NCBI GenBank assembly: GCA_001599675.1
Contig: BCHP01000002.1
Location: forward strand, 1,005,921 to 1,069,920
Reading direction: 5' to 3'
From: Basipetospora chlamydospora
Taxonomy: Eukaryota; Ascomycota; Sordariomycetes; Microascales
DNA length: 64,000 nucleotides
Below, in pieces: positions 12,265-24,748 of the stretch (within the stretch, counting starts at the first letter, position 1; each line of letters starts with the position of its first letter). Position numbers and translations under genes: made by a program. Under the pieces are notes generated by a model, which had not been told where the DNA came from, ran no database searches, and worked only from the letters and a program-made list of their open reading frames with translations.

Positions 12265-14921
12265 ATCCAGCACCCGCATCACTTAGCCCCGAGCTCTGCT
12301 GCATCTTTCCCCTTGGATCTCGAAGTGCCAGACCAGAATCCTCCGCCCCCTCCGCCTCATCAGTATAAACCCGGCAACATCATTGGCAGCTCCGCGCCGC
12401 CTCCCCACCCGCACGCCCAACAACCCGGGGGTGCTGCTGCTGCTACTGCTGCTGCCGACCGCCAGGACGCTGCCACTCATCACGACTTGACCTTTGGCCA
12501 GGGCGGTCACTACTACCCGTCATCATCCCAGGACCATCCTCATTTCTCCAACTCGGTCGATGATCTCCATCAGCCAATCCTGCCGACCGCGTCCACTCCC
12601 GTTCACAGTCACGGTCTAGGTCACGGTCGGCACCATTCCAATCTCTCCAATCACCCCAATCACCCCGCGTTACCCCACCCCAATACCCAACCGCCGCCGG
12701 CGCCGCCGCAAGAACAAAAGCGATCTGCGAGGAAGCTCATCAAGGGCCTATTCGGCGGTAACTCGAGCCGTGACGCTCAACATCAACCCCAGCATCAGAG
12801 CCAACCCGGCCACGATAGCGCGATTAACCTCGGCCGTCGCTCTTCCAAGAGGGCGAGCAACTCTCCCAACTTTCGCTACTCAGTGTCCCAATTATCCCAG
12901 CTTACCATCGACCAAGACCCCGCCGCTGGCAACGACTGGCAGCATCATCAACACCCCTCGCCGCATACCCCTTTGCCCGGCGTCGGCGAGATTGACGAGG
13001 CGTACCAGACCCGGAACCCGAATCCTGAACTGCGTCTGAACACCCACCCAGACCCGTCGAACACTACCATCCGCCAGGTTGTGTCCGATTTCGAGCCGCA
13101 GTCACCATACCCTAGCGAAGACACACTGCACCACCAGCAACAGCAACAACAGCAACAACACCAGCAACAGTACCAGCAACCCGTGCCTCAGTTCCAGGTC
13201 CAACACGGCTCACCCCAGCAACAACAACAGGCACCGGGTGCGTTCGACCGTCAGCAACAGTCCTTTGTCTACCCAAGCTCGCCGCAGGCTCAGTATCAAA
13301 GTGGTCTGCCCCAGGGCCACACCGGTCACCTGCCAGGAGACGGCCTACACCCAAACTTCGAAACGAGCTCTCAAGTGTCGCGGGAGTCGCCTGTCCTCGA
13401 CTACATCGCGCCCGCCGCACCCTTGCACCCAAGTCAAGCCCCTCAAGGAGCGGTTTTCCCCTCTCAGAATAACGCTCTCCAAGAGAACCCGCTGCCACCG
13501 CTCCCCTCTGACGCCCCGCAACAAGATACTGCGCAAGAACAAGCGATGGCACCGCCAACATCTAGTGCACCTTCGGCTCGCCGCTCACAAGAGGCGGACA
13601 AGACGATGAGACCCCAGGAGGGCCAGAGTGCTACTCCCACTTACAGGCTTGATCAAAGGTTGTCCCAGGCTCCCCCTCATGGAGCGCAGCAAAATCAACC
13701 ATACCGCGGGGGTAGCCAGGACCGTCTCGGATATGAGGCGCCGCCGCCGGACCAGGGCCGCGCCAGCCCGCAACCGGAGCGTGAAGATCCAACCATGAAA
13801 GAGCTTCGTATGTATTCGCCTCTGCCCTTTCCCGGGTTTTACCAAGTCCTTAGTAGTACGTGCTGACTTCTCCTCCTATAGTGGTCAAGTACAAGAATGT
13901 CAAGCGGCTGTACTTCGACGGCAAGTCGCAGATTGAGCAAATGTCGGGCCAGATTGAGCATCTACAGAACGCCATTGCCAACCAAAGAATGTCCCAGTCG
14001 AGAACGGTCCTCGACGACAGTGAATACGCCACGCGTTTCAACCGGCTTAACGGCGCGATCAACAACCTAGCCTTCAACATCCGCAAAGACTGGGGCTCGA
14101 TACCCAAGTGGGTCGATCGTTCTGTCCATCCGGAGGCTTACAAGGTCGGCAAGCATGAGATGACTGCAGTGGGCCGTGCGGTAGTCTCGAGATGGATCGT
14201 GGATGAGGTGTTCAGCAAGTGTTTCCATCCTGGCCTGGAACCCAAGCTGAGCGAGAGCCTAAAGAGAATCGAAACCAACATCAGGTGCAACTCGTACACG
14301 CTGAGCAGTCAGGAGGAGTACGATGCGCTGACGACCAAGGTGGTCAGCTGGAGGATGGCGACACTGGAGGGGCTCGCCCACGAGCTCAACTCGGCCGACA
14401 GCGCCGAACACCGCGCCGAGTTCATTCGTGAAGCGACGGGTAAGCTGCTGCAGCACCTCTCGCTGTTCCTGAATGAACCGCTCCCGACTGGCGTCGATGG
14501 CAGCGCGTCCATGATCATCGAGCTGGCCGTTGGCATTGCGGCGAACCTGCCGATGGAGAGTCGTGACGTGGCCATCCGATACCCCATGCCGGGTGACCTC
14601 GTGGATCCTAAGACCATGGATCCCGAGAAGTCCCCCCTCCCCAGTCTGGATCCCACTGCGGCTGGGGATGAGGAGAGAGATGAGGACGACGGTGAGAAGA
14701 ACGACAAGGCCTCGACCAAGGATAAGAGCAGTAGACCTGGTATGTTCTCCCCAAGCCCACTTCTAATCTCTGACGGAAAGGAGTCCAGAGCTCTGGCGTA
14801 CTGACTCTCATCAACAGGCGTCCCCAAAGAGCCGGCTAGGGTCCGACTCGCAGGGTTCATGGCTATAGAAGTTAGGGGTAGGCAAGTGCTCGTCAAGGCC
14901 CCTATCTGGATTTTGGGCTAG
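11869..14921 (+). CDS. Large Q/P-rich fungal protein with conserved C-terminal helical domain
   Basis: Exons 11869..13807, 13882..14739, 14818..14921 give 966 residues; splice phases 1 and 1 join cleanly (KEL|VKYKNVKRLYFDGK and SSRPG|VPKEPARVRLAGF). Residues 1-645 are low complexity: AG repeats, two poly-Q blocks, HQ- and P-rich stretches, and one basic segment (SARKLIKGLFGG). From about 646 the composition changes to an ordered region: LVKYKNVKRLYFDGKSQIEQM begins a likely coiled coil, then a helical domain rich in charged residues (ESLKRIETNIRCNSYTLSSQ) to about 880, a DE/K-rich linker, and a conserved-looking end GFMAIEVRGRQVLVKAPIW. This organisation recurs in Pezizomycotina proteins of unassigned function; I see no enzyme motif and assign none. 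Poly-Q content suggests assembly-prone behaviour, which is inference. Confidence 0.85.
12199..12264 (+). repeat. CAG/CAA trinucleotide tract encoding poly-Gln
   Basis: About 22 glutamine codons, mixed CAA and CAG with a single CCG interruption, inside the first exon of the Q-rich gene. A second, shorter tract with His and Tyr interruptions lies at about 13129-13180. Mixed codons argue for selection on the amino acid rather than pure slippage. Confidence 0.95.
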
Positions 14922-15156
14922 GCGTGCAGCGGTACTCCTGGGCCGATCCGGCAATCGTCTCTACACGGCGTACCCAAATGTTTTGTGAATTTTTTTTCTT
15001 CGACTGAGAACCTGTACCACCTGGCCTGTTTCTTGAAAGGGCTTTCTGGGATCGGGGTTCTGCAGATTTGGGACATGGGTTATGAATCAAAGACGAGGGC
15101 GGCATGTTTATGTTTCTCATGACGAACGTACGTCTGTTGACGTCGACTCAGTAACT

Positions 15157-15195
<39 letters not shown>

Positions 15196-15913
15196 CGGAG
15201 GATACTGACTTTCGTTTCACTTCTAAAAGACGAGATTTCTCTCTGCAAGGTGTTTTGGTACACCCAGCCAGGCCCGCAATCCGTCCCCTTGTTGCTTTCT
15301 TTTCTCATTTCACATATATGGCACGAAGGAACATTTCCGATTCCCCTATAAGAGATCAGACTGGTTGTGTGTCATGGCTGAGTTGTTGATGCATGTATGT
15401 ATGGCCTCTAGGAGGATACCCCGAGAGGACTCGTTCGTCCACAGCGGTATGAAGCGCGAGGTTCAAGTTCCCCCGTCAATGGACGTCGCCACGGTGAGGG
15501 TCTGATCAGGTGGTCCATTTCTATCTTCTAGCACGCATGGAGATATCAAGACGGTGATGCATACACAGTACTGATGTGAGTTGGCCCCCTTTTTCCCTTT
15601 CCCCTCGGCGAGATGCGCGATTTTGTGCGTGGGGGTGCTGCTGGAGGACCTCCGTCCACCCTGCTGCCCCTCAGATTGTTCACCGCTTTCCGTGAAGCTC
15701 GATTCTGCCGAAGCAAGGGTTGCAGCGTCAACTTCAACCCCTCCACGATTGAAGCTCCTCCGTCTGCTATCTATCTCCACCCCTCCAAGGCCAGCTCCTT
15801 TTTTTCCCACGCTCCACGCACCCACACAAACGAGTCCTAGACACGAATCGGAACATTCGAAAGGAACGGAGGTTGATAAGCTGGGTGATCTACTATATTC
15901 GTACCTAGGAGCA
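14922..15913. promoter_or_regulatory. Intergenic region between the Q-rich gene and EFM4-type gene
   Basis: About 1 kb between two genes on the same strand. It contains the 3' end of the first gene, the (GA)n microsatellite at 15159-15191 and the 5' leader of the methyltransferase. No other gene is supported. Confidence 0.5.
15159..15191. repeat. (GA)n dinucleotide microsatellite
   Basis: Sixteen uninterrupted GA units followed by a GCGCGC run. Long GA tracts often keep promoters nucleosome-poor; this one lies about 720 bp before the next ATG, so a regulatory role is only a possibility. Confidence 0.95.
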
Positions 15914-16935
15914 ATGTCGGACCCAAGCCCCTCCTCCGCTGCCGTCCCGGGCCACCTCGAGCCCTCCAAGCTCGGCACCAAGCAATAGTACGCTCTCTTT
16001 CCGAACCCCTCCCCCACGACTTTAGCCACGGGCCCCTTTCCCTTTTCTTTTCCCTCCCCCTGGGTTTTGCGCACGTCGTCGGTGCCTCCGCTTCATGTGG
16101 CTGACAGGAGGAGGGACTTTGAAGCTGGGACGCGCTCTACTCCACCGAACTCACGAACCACGCCTCCGACCCCTCCGACACGGGAACCGTCTGGTTCGAC
16201 GACTCCGGCGCGGAGGAGAAGCTGCTCGCTTTCCTCTCCTCTACATCGATACCACCCTCATTCTCCTCCGCCACCTCGCCGGCAGAAGACTACACCCCGC
16301 TAGACCCGAGCACGACGTCCTTGCTAGACCTCGGCTCGGGGAACGGCAGCCTTCTCTTCGCGCTCCGGCGGGAAGGCTGGCGGGGTCGCGCCGTGGGCGT
16401 GGACTACAGCGAGAACAGCGTCGAGCTCGCGCGGCGCATAGAGAAGGCGCGGCTGCGCGATTCCGAACAGGACGACGACGGCGACGACGGCAACGATGAT
16501 GATGATAAGCGTGAGCAACCGCAGAAGACACCCGTAGAGTTCGAGCGGTGGGACGTACTAAGGGGCGACTACGCCACCGTTCTCAACGGCGCGCAGGAGG
16601 CGGGCTACGACGTGGTCCTCGACAAGGGCACCTTTGACGCGATATGCCTCGCGGAGGAGACGGACGGCCGGGGGAGGAGGATATGCGAAGGGTACAAGGC
16701 GCGGGTCGCTAGGTTGGTCAAGAGGGGCACGGGGCTTTTCGTCCTGACGAGCTGTAACTGGACAGAGGAGGAGCTGCGGGCGTGGTTCGTGGGTTCCGGG
16801 TCGCAGGAGGAGGAGGAGGGGGAGGGGGAGGGGGAGGGGGACTTCGTCGAGCACGGGAGGGTGGAGTACAGGGCCTTCAGCTTCGGGGGCGTCAAGGGCC
16901 AGACGATAAGTACCATCTGCTTCAGGAGGACGTAA
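15914..16935 (+). CDS. EFM4: EFM4/See1-type lysine methyltransferase of elongation factor 1A
   Basis: Class I SAM-dependent methyltransferase; the yeast Efm4 and human EEF1AKMT2 (METTL10) family methylates a lysine of eEF1A in the cytosol. Exons 15914..15987 and 16125..16935 give 294 residues; the intron ends in gctgac...gaag and rebuilds the family N-terminus KLGTKQYWDALYSTEL. The SAM-binding motif I is LLDLGSGNG (residues 91-99). The acidic end of the next strand is VGVDYS, and the family signature LDKGTFDAICL, the substrate-side motif of this group, follows. Two low-complexity acidic inserts interrupt the fold: one rich in D (DDDGDDGNDDDD) after the second strand and one E/G-rich stretch near the C-terminus. 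Both look like surface loops. Identification rests on the start region and the DKGTFDAI motif together. Confidence 0.9.
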
Positions 16936-17591
16936 TGGTGTAGGGTTTAAGAAATCAGAATAAAAGACACTCAAAAGGATCAAGGCCTCGTGAATCGCCT
17001 GGGCAGTAAGTATTCCTCCTCCTCCTCCAGCCTCAATCACTGACTGTAAGAGCCCAGTGCCACTCATGCCACTCACAACTCTGGGGAATCATGTTATGTA
17101 TTGGTTTTCTTCTCTTTTTTCCCTTGTCGCTGGATTGGTCCCAAAGTGGAATCCTGCGTGCTATACACTTCATCGGCCGGAACACTTAGGCAAATCCCGG
17201 GTTGAGACAGGCTTCTCTGCCCAAGGACAGGAGGCCTGGTTTTCGATATTTCAGCCCCAGCTCATCTGCCGGCAGAATCTCTCTTCTCCCCCCTCTTTCG
17301 CCTATCCTTCTCTATCAAGCAGCAAGAGACCCTTCATTCCAAATCACTGTAAGAACCAGTCCTACCACCATGGCCCCATTTTGAAAGCCCATCAAAGCCC
17401 ACCTCCCTCCGTTGTCAGCCAACACACCGGAGAACATGTGTGAACGAGGCGAGAAAGCAAGTCTAGTACCATGTCGATGCACCGGAAGGACGGCCCTGGT
17501 AGGAAGATGGAAAAGAGAAGAAGGGGAAACATTGACAGTGGAACTCGGGGGGCCAAAGGATATTGTTTCATTAACGTTGTCGCCTCATCAT
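16936..17591. other. Convergent intergenic region
   Basis: About 650 bp between the stop of the EFM4-type gene (+) and that of the PP2A scaffold gene (-). No gene is seen; it presumably carries both 3' UTRs. Confidence 0.5.
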
Positions 17592-20112
17592 CTACGGCGA
17601 GGTACTCATCGGCTCCCCGTCCGTCGGGCCGCTCACGCGCTGAGCCGCCGTGGCCGCGTAGAAGCGCACGTCCACGTCGTCATCCTTCTGGAACTTCTCC
17701 AGGTTCGGCATGACCCTCTGCTGGATGAGCTCCATGCCGCGCGGTGACGGGAGGAAACTAGTGCCCGCCTTCTCCAGCGTGTAGATGGTGCCCTGTTCCG
17801 GCAGTCGCCGCAGGATGTCGATGATGGCCGCGTACGTCTTGGCGACGTTGAAGCGGATGTTGGGGATGTCGTCGGCGGCCAGCTTGTCAAGCATCGGGAG
17901 GATGGACTTGGCAATCACATCCAGCGTCACAACCGTTGACAGGGTCTAAAGGTGAGCACTTTGCGTTAGCTACAGTCTGTGATAACTCACACGGTAAGTC
18001 AGTCAGTTCCCTTACCGATATCGCGAAGCACGTCGTCATGCGGTAGAGGTAGTTCGGGTGATTGCCCATAGCCATCACCTTAGGAATAATAGCCTCATTC
18101 GCCCAGTCGACGCCAAACACCTCGGTGAGCTTCTTGAGGTTGATAGTCGCGGCCTCCCGGATGGAGAAGACAGTGTCTCCGAGCCAACCCATGCAGAGGT
18201 TGCTCAGCTTCTCGTTGAAGAAGTTGACGCCCAGTTGGCTCGCCAGCAAGGGGATGTACTCGATGATAGCAAGCCTCACACGCCATTGCTTGTCCTCCGC
18301 CAGCTCGACAATGGCGGGGAGCAACGATTGCGACAGAAGGTCGATACCGATGACTGCGATGGGAGGGTTCGAATCAGTATGGGTTGAGGGCTGTATACCA
18401 GGGGCTCTCTCTTGCAAGTCAGGTTCGTACCTTGGTTCACCAACTCGAGCTTAGAGATGATGTGAAGCCGGACATCGGGGAATTCGTCCTTTAGCATCGT
18501 CAAGAACATGGGGAGAAGATGCTCGATCGTGCTGCGGGGCTTGTTAGCATAGGCTCACACGGCCAGAAGCATACCTGCAAAACTTACGCCTCCTTGCCCA
18601 GGATAGGCGCCAGACCACTGATCTGGGTGCCAAGGGACGCCCTGACATGCTGCGATGAATCGTTCACCAAGCCCTCGACGCTTCCCATGATGGTGTCGAG
18701 GAGCACGGAGCGGTCTACCAAAGCGCAGAATCCCGGGATCTGGCCGGCAATGGCCGTCCTGACCTCAGCCTCGTTATCCTTGAGCAGCTTGACGAAAGCC
18801 GGCACCAGATCCCTTAACACCACCTCCCCATCAACCGCTTTCGCAATCTAAGACACAGCAAGCGTTAGCGGGGAACGAACCGCACGCCACCTGGAGTCGT
18901 GCGACGCAGCGCAACCCTGGATAGATTGGAACTTCCGAAGGAGGTACAAGGGTGAAACGCACCTTTTCGAACCTATCGGCAATCATGTACCTGACGCGCC
19001 ATCCCTTGTCTGCTATCAGTTTGCGGAGCGACATGAGCAGAACCCCGTGGCTCGTCTGCTGCTCCTTGGGCACGACCTCGGCGATGGATATTAGGATTTC
19101 AACAGTCAAAAGCCGGACGCTGTCCTGCTCGTCATGGGCTAGATGCTGAAAGAGGGGTAACATCTCTTCGACGATGACGGCCGGGGTCATCTCGCGCACC
19201 AAGGAGGCCATGTTCGTGGCGGCCTGGCGGCGGACCATGGGGGTGTCGTCGTGGACCAGGGCACCAAACTGTTCGCGGAGCTTTTCCTGGACGGGCGGAG
19301 AGACCTTCTTGTAAGGTGCCGTGTAGAGCCCGCACCCGGACACCTTGGACGTGAACCAGTCGGCTTTCGATAAGCGGATGGTCAGGGGGATGAAGTACTC
19401 TTCGACTTGTTGGCCCGAGAGCTCGTTGCAGATCTTGTTGAGGGACTCGACAGCCTAGAAACCCAGTTGTCAACGAGCTGCGCGTAGCAACGGGGCAAAC
19501 GTGCGGCGGTCCCGCAATTATGTGACGGATTCGTAGTTTAGGGTGGGAGGTGCACCGTACCTTGTCGCGAACCACAGGTTCCTCGATCGATGCGAGGTTC
19601 TCAAGGGGGGATAGAAGAACATGGCCGTACTGCGGACCGCCGACGTACTCGATGAAGCCGCCGAGCTCCTCGCTGAGGGCAACTAGGACCTCATCCTCAT
19701 CGTCGACCGACTCTAAAGCGGGGAATGGATGGTCAAAATCACGTAATCAAGACATATGAGGCTGTTGTCGAGAGCTCAAAAGCTCTGGGAGGGATATGGC
19801 ACGAACCGTCGAGGAAGGGGATGAGCTCATCGCGAGTGCGCTCCGGGCCGAGGGCGAGGGCAATGGTTGAGAGACGGTGAATGGCACTGAGGCGAAGCAA
19901 GACGTCGTCGTGCTAAACAGGGGTTATCAGCTATAGCTCGGCGATTGACTTTTGATTTTGAGGCTATCGGGATAGCTAGACAAGGCGCAGACTTGGATCG
20001 AGAAGGAGGGGGGAGGATGGATAGTGGGGGGTGGCGGGTGCCGTACCTTCAGCTCGTCCATCAGCACCGCGATGGGGTACAGCTCGTCATTGGGATTTTG
20101 CGCGTCCGCCAT
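17592..20112 (-). CDS. TPD3: Protein phosphatase 2A scaffold (A/PR65) subunit
   Basis: HEAT-repeat scaffold that brings PP2A catalytic and regulatory subunits together. Eight exons: complement(20047..20112, 19807..19912, 19561..19712, 19454..18963, 18847..18588, 18531..18431, 18353..18016, 17945..17592), 622 residues, all joins in frame. The protein is a run of about 15 HEAT repeats, with clear examples AVESLNKICNEL, VRRQAATNMASLV, VRLLTVEILISIAEVV, KGWRVRYMIADRF, DVRLHIISKLELVN, KQWRVRLAIIEYIPLLA and NIRFNVAKTYAAI. The N-terminus MADAQNPNDELYPIAVLMDELK is typical of fungal A subunits. The gene is intron-rich compared with its neighbours (seven introns, mostly 50-100 bp). Length is slightly above the usual ~590 because of a C-terminal tail after the last repeat (GPTDGEPMSTSP). 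It shares a 1.3 kb divergent promoter with FRS1. Confidence 0.95.
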
Positions 20113-21428
20113 GGCGAGCGAAGAGTAACAGATGCGCGTCTAATGAAGCTGGACAAGATGGAAGTAGTTGAAGGGGGGCTGGGTGGCTTCGGGGTCGGAG
20201 GGGGGAGGCTTGGGGGAGGGTGAAGGTGTATCGCGTGCAGGCTTGAGGTATGTGCTATTGGGTGGAGAGTGGAGAGTGGTGAGGTTCTGGCCTGGCCTGG
20301 TCTGGTCTGGTGCTGGTGTGTTGGTTGGGCGAAAGCCTGGATCGCTGATGGGCGGCGGCGACGGCGGCGGTATTGCGTTGCGGGGTCTGGCGGCAAGGAA
20401 GTGGTCGTAAAACGTGGGTTCGAGGATGAGCTAAGTCAGATGCTTCGGGTTCCTCTAGAAAAGAAAAAAATGCTCCGTTATCGCCAGGTAGAGATGGAGA
20501 TGTGCGAAATGGAAGAAAAGTGCTATCGGGTCGTCAAGAGAGTTGCTAGGACAGGGAAATTGGTTTTAGGGGAGTGCGAAAAGAGATGGAAGAGGAAGAT
20601 CAATTCAATGAGTTCTTTCCTTTGCTGCTGCATAGGAGGTGTTTGGGCTGGGATTGTGCTGCACTGCACTACGTACAGAGTACGCTCGACTTGAATTGAT
20701 CAATGCATTTGATGTAATAGTGGCTGGCGTGCGTAGGCTAGGGAACAAGCTGGTTTGGCTCTTGCTTGGTGCTACTTGGTCCGTTGTACAACAGCGAAGG
20801 GCGCACTTCTACTACAATGCATGTATTTCTTAGCTAGAGTACAACGAGGCTCTCTCCACGTCCTGTTGTCAGTTCAAATCCATCATCTTCAATCGGTGTC
20901 GAGAAAAGGGGAGACGCTATGCTCTCTGGATACCTACTCCGTACTATATCAAGTTCTCTTTACTGCTCGTACAAATAATCCATACCAGCCTCGCATTCTG
21001 ATACCTATGTAGGTATACTACAACATCTACGGTCCGTAATCTACGATCTCTGGGAATGTTACGCGATCCCCGATATCCCTCAATCGATCAATGGGATTGA
21101 TCGTTGTCAATTATCATCTCCGTGCTGAATCTGTAATATTATTATTATGTATTTATTGGAAGACGCCGTGCTCTGAGTCTCAGGCTGGCTGCTGTTCCGC
21201 ATTTAAAAATAGACGGGGAGTCCGACTGTCTCCAGCGCTTGCCAAGTCTGGCCAGCCGGCAGGGTTTCAGCTTGACACTCCGAGCCGGCCATGTCAGAAT
21301 TTCTGTGACTCCGACATTGAACTTGTTCGCATTGACTCAATCCAGACCTCCCAAGAACCTCAAGTTCCCTCCCAACGCGCGCCCTCTCCACCGCTAGATA
21401 TCTGGCCAAATACTCCCTTTTTTTCACA
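20113..21428. promoter_or_regulatory. Divergent promoter region, PP2A-A / FRS1
   Basis: About 1.3 kb between two divergent housekeeping starts. The PP2A side has a pyrimidine/purine-asymmetric stretch at 20160-20230. A TACTCCGTA copy lies at 20935-20943 with a TACAGAGTAC variant about 260 bp before it. A T/C-rich tract precedes the FRS1 ATG. No gene is visible. Confidence 0.5.
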
Positions 21429-23476
21429 ATGCCTACCATCTCAGTAGACAAGTACGACCTCTTCGAGGCGCTAGGTCAAAAGTTCGTCCAGAATCCCCCG
21501 AGTCGCCTCCGGCTTCCTTCCCCCCTTCCCCCACCCCCACCTTTTTGAAAGATGGTGCCCCTCCATCCGTGACTATGCTTCCAGTCTGACCCTTGCCCTC
21601 CCGCGCCGTCGCATAGGTTCACAACCGAAGAGTTCGAGGACCTATGCTTCGAATTCGGCATCGAGCTCGACGAGGACACCGAGGACTCCGACAGGCCCTA
21701 CGTCGACGGCAAGCAGACCCCGCCCGAGCTCAAGATCGAGATCCCGGCCAACCGCTATGACCTTCTCTGCTTCGAGGGCATCGCCCTCATGCTCAACATC
21801 TTCCGGGGCACCGTCGCGCCCCCGAACTACCGCCTATCCGAGCCCAAGTCCGGGAAGCTCGAGACCATTACTGTTTCTGAGGACACCATGAAGGTCCGCC
21901 CGCTCGTCGCCGGCGCCATCCTGCGCAACATCACCTTCACCCAAGACCGGTACAACTCCTTCATCGGCTTGCAGGACAAGCTGCACCAGAACCTCGCCCG
22001 CCAGCGGACACTGGTGTCCATCGGCACCCACGACCTCGACACCATAAAGGGGCCCTTCACCTACGAAGCCCTGCGGCCCGAGGACATAAACTTCGCGCCG
22101 CTGAACCAGACCAAGGAGATGAATGCGAGGGAGCTGATGGAGTTCTATGACAAGGACAAGCACCTTGGCCGGTACCTGCACATCATCCGCGACTCGCCCG
22201 TCTATCCTGTCATCTACGACGCCAACCGCCAAGTCCTCTCCCTGCCGCCCATCATCAACAGCAACCACTCCAAGATTACGATGGACACCAAGAACGTCTT
22301 CATAGAAATCACCGCTACCGACGCCACCAAGCTTGACATCGTCGCCAAGATGATGGTCACCATGTTCTCCATGTACTGCGACGACAAGTTCGCCGTCGAA
22401 CCCGTCCGGATCATCTCCGACCACAACGACCAGACCCGCGTAACACCCTCGCTGGACTTCCGCCCCACCGAGGTTGAGATCGACTACCTCAACAGCTGCA
22501 CGGGGCTCCGCGAGTCGCCCGAGACGCTCTGTCGCCTCCTCGATAAGATGGCCTACGTCTCGAAGCCCAGCCCCACGGACGAGAACATCCTGCTCGTCTC
22601 CGTGCCGCCGACTCGGGCCGACGTGCTCCACCAGTGCGACGTCATGGAGGACCTGGCCATCTGCTACGGCTACAACAACCTTCCGCGCTCCTCGCCCAAC
22701 AAGAGCGCCACCGTCGGCGCCCCGCTCATGGTCAACAAGCTCACGGATATCATCCGCGACGAGGCCGCCATGGCCGGCTGGTCCGAGGCCATGCCCCTCA
22801 CCCTCTGCAGCCACGACGAGAACTTCGCCTGGCTCAACCGCAAGGACGACGGCACCACCGCCGTCCGCCTCGCGAACCCCAAGTCCGCCGAGTACCAGGT
22901 CGTCCGCACCTCGCTCCTCCCGGGCCTGCTCAAGACCATCCGCGAGAACACGGCACACAGCGTGCCGCTCAAGGTCTTCGAGGCGGGCGACGTGGTCTTC
23001 AAGGACGAGAGCCTCGAGCGTAGGGCGCGCAACGAGAGGCACTTCGCCGCCGCGTGGTACGGCAAGACGAGCGGCTTCGAGATGGTGCACGGCCTGCTCG
23101 ACCGCGTGCTGCTGATGCTCAGGACGGCCTTTGTCACGCACGAGGAGGGGCTCAGCGGCCGCGCTGGGGCGGGCGCGAGCCCAACTCTGCTGGAGAAGGA
23201 GGAGAGGAAGCCGGATGGGTACTGGATCGAAGAGATTAACGAGGAGACCTTCTTCCCCGGCCGTGGCGCCGCGGTATACCTCCGCGTGGGCGGCGTCGAG
23301 AAGCGCATCGGCGAGCTCGGTATCCTCCACCCCTCGGTACTTGAGAAGTTCGAACTAAGGTATGAGTGTGATCTACAGAATGCTCTCGCGAAGTGAGTAA
23401 TGGCTAACATGAGGTTCTTTCGTTACATAGGTACCCCGTCAGTACCCTTGAGATCAACCTCGAGGTCTTCTTGTGA
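21429..23476 (+). CDS. FRS1: Cytosolic phenylalanyl-tRNA synthetase beta subunit
   Basis: Beta subunit of the heterotetrameric enzyme that charges tRNA-Phe in the cytosol. Exons 21429..21481, 21617..23359, 23431..23476 give 613 residues, the usual length for the eukaryotic subunit. The start MPTISVDKYDLFEALGQKF and the end VSTLEINLEVFL match the family, and both come from short exons recovered across introns. In order: N-terminal B1 region (FGIELDEDTED, IEIPANRYDLLCFEGIA), the B3/B4 region (YNSFIGLQDKLHQNLARQR, GTHDLDT), the B5 DNA-binding-like domain, and the catalytic-like core (QVVRTSLLPGLLKTIREN, KVFEAGDVVF, GELGILHPSVLEKFEL). No mitochondrial targeting peptide is present, so the protein is cytosolic. 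A long antisense open frame across this gene is a codon-bias shadow. Confidence 0.96.
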
Positions 23477-24748
23477 GCATATTTGATGATGAAAGGGAAA
23501 AGTAAAATAAAAAGAATGGCGAGGAGAAAGGCGTGTTTGGGTGTGTGCATCAAGCGGGTGGATCAGCTAGCTATTTGCTCTCGAGGTTTCCGAGTCGATG
23601 AATAGATATCAAACGAGGTCACTTGGCCTCGTTTTGTGATTGCATAGGGGCACCTACAGGGGGAAAGGCGAATAGTGGTTCCTTGATTGATGTTCTTGGG
23701 TCCTCCGATCTGAAGAAAGAGAGAAGAGAGCGCAGTAGAGCCGGAGAGCTGGCAAGTTGGTGTTCGGGTTGAAGTTGAAGCAGGGGGGGGCGCGCCACTG
23801 AGGAGCTTCCAGTTAACCTTGCTCAGGCTATTTCAAGCCCAATACCGCAGTCTTCTAGGGCGGAATGGGGGCGAGTCCCCGTGCCACAACATCATGAAGT
23901 AAAGACAATTTTTCGGTGTGCCGTCACTGCAGCTAGACCCTCGCTACTGCTCCCTAACTAGCGACGAGGGCGGCAAGTATGTTATCTGGTGTCCGGAGGA
24001 GACATGCCATACGGGAGGACGCTGGGGTGGCAACACGAGGACGATCAAGGCCCATGCAAGGTCGATGCAGACCCGTACTAAAGCGTTACAGGGAGGTAGG
24101 TGAGGCATCAGAGGAAGTGAAGGGGGTTTTCAACGAACCAGGTCCGATGGGAAAGGAGAGACAGAGGGAACGGCGGGGGTTGAAGGGATAGGAGACGTGC
24201 AATGAAAGAAGTGGAGTAAGGGAATGCAGAGTTGAGGAGATGATCGTTAGAATGGTTGAACACATGGAGAAGGGCTGCTTTGTGCCTTTCCCTTAGCCCT
24301 GCTACCTATGTTGATCTTTTGCTTCAAAATGTTAGACGGTTTTCGACGCTGGAGCAACGAGTTCGGTGTTCTCTCTTCCATGACTCGATCACGTTGGGGT
24401 ACAACAGGGGAAAAGGGGGCATAGATAGAATCGTTTTCTTAAAACTAGGGAGTGTTCCTAGATTTAAAAATCAAAGCGGACGTGGCCCCTTAAAACTCCT
24501 GCCGCTTTTCCTGAGAAAAGAGAAAAACAAAGTGTACTCGTCGAGAGCCACTGTCTAGCAAGTACGCATTCTCTCATGAACCCCGCGATGCTCCCTGTTG
24601 TGTGCTCCGTTCCAAAAAAGAAGAAAAGCGGCCTCTCTAGCAGCTCCATCATGCGCCCTCTCTACCCTTTTCCGCTTCGCCGCAACGCAAGTGAAATCAG
24701 GATCCAGGCCCTTACCTCCTCATGCTATAGCAAACCCTGTGAAAGTCA
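23477..24748. other. Convergent intergenic region
   Basis: About 1.27 kb between FRS1 (+) and the myotubularin gene (-). It has A- and G-rich runs (23477-23530, 24110-24190) and no frame that looks coding. No tRNA-like cloverleaf was found. Confidence 0.45.

Noticed and set aside
18360..18385. TTCGAAT and similar T-loop-like strings (also at 6668, 54968 and 55738)
   Set aside because: Flanks are not complementary and no acceptor or anticodon stem could be drawn, so no tRNA is called.
21834..23330. 498-codon open frame antisense to FRS1
   Set aside because: Lies entirely opposite the FRS1 exon. Its Val/Asp/Gly/Leu-rich composition is the mirror of C-ending codons; no domain, splice or start support.
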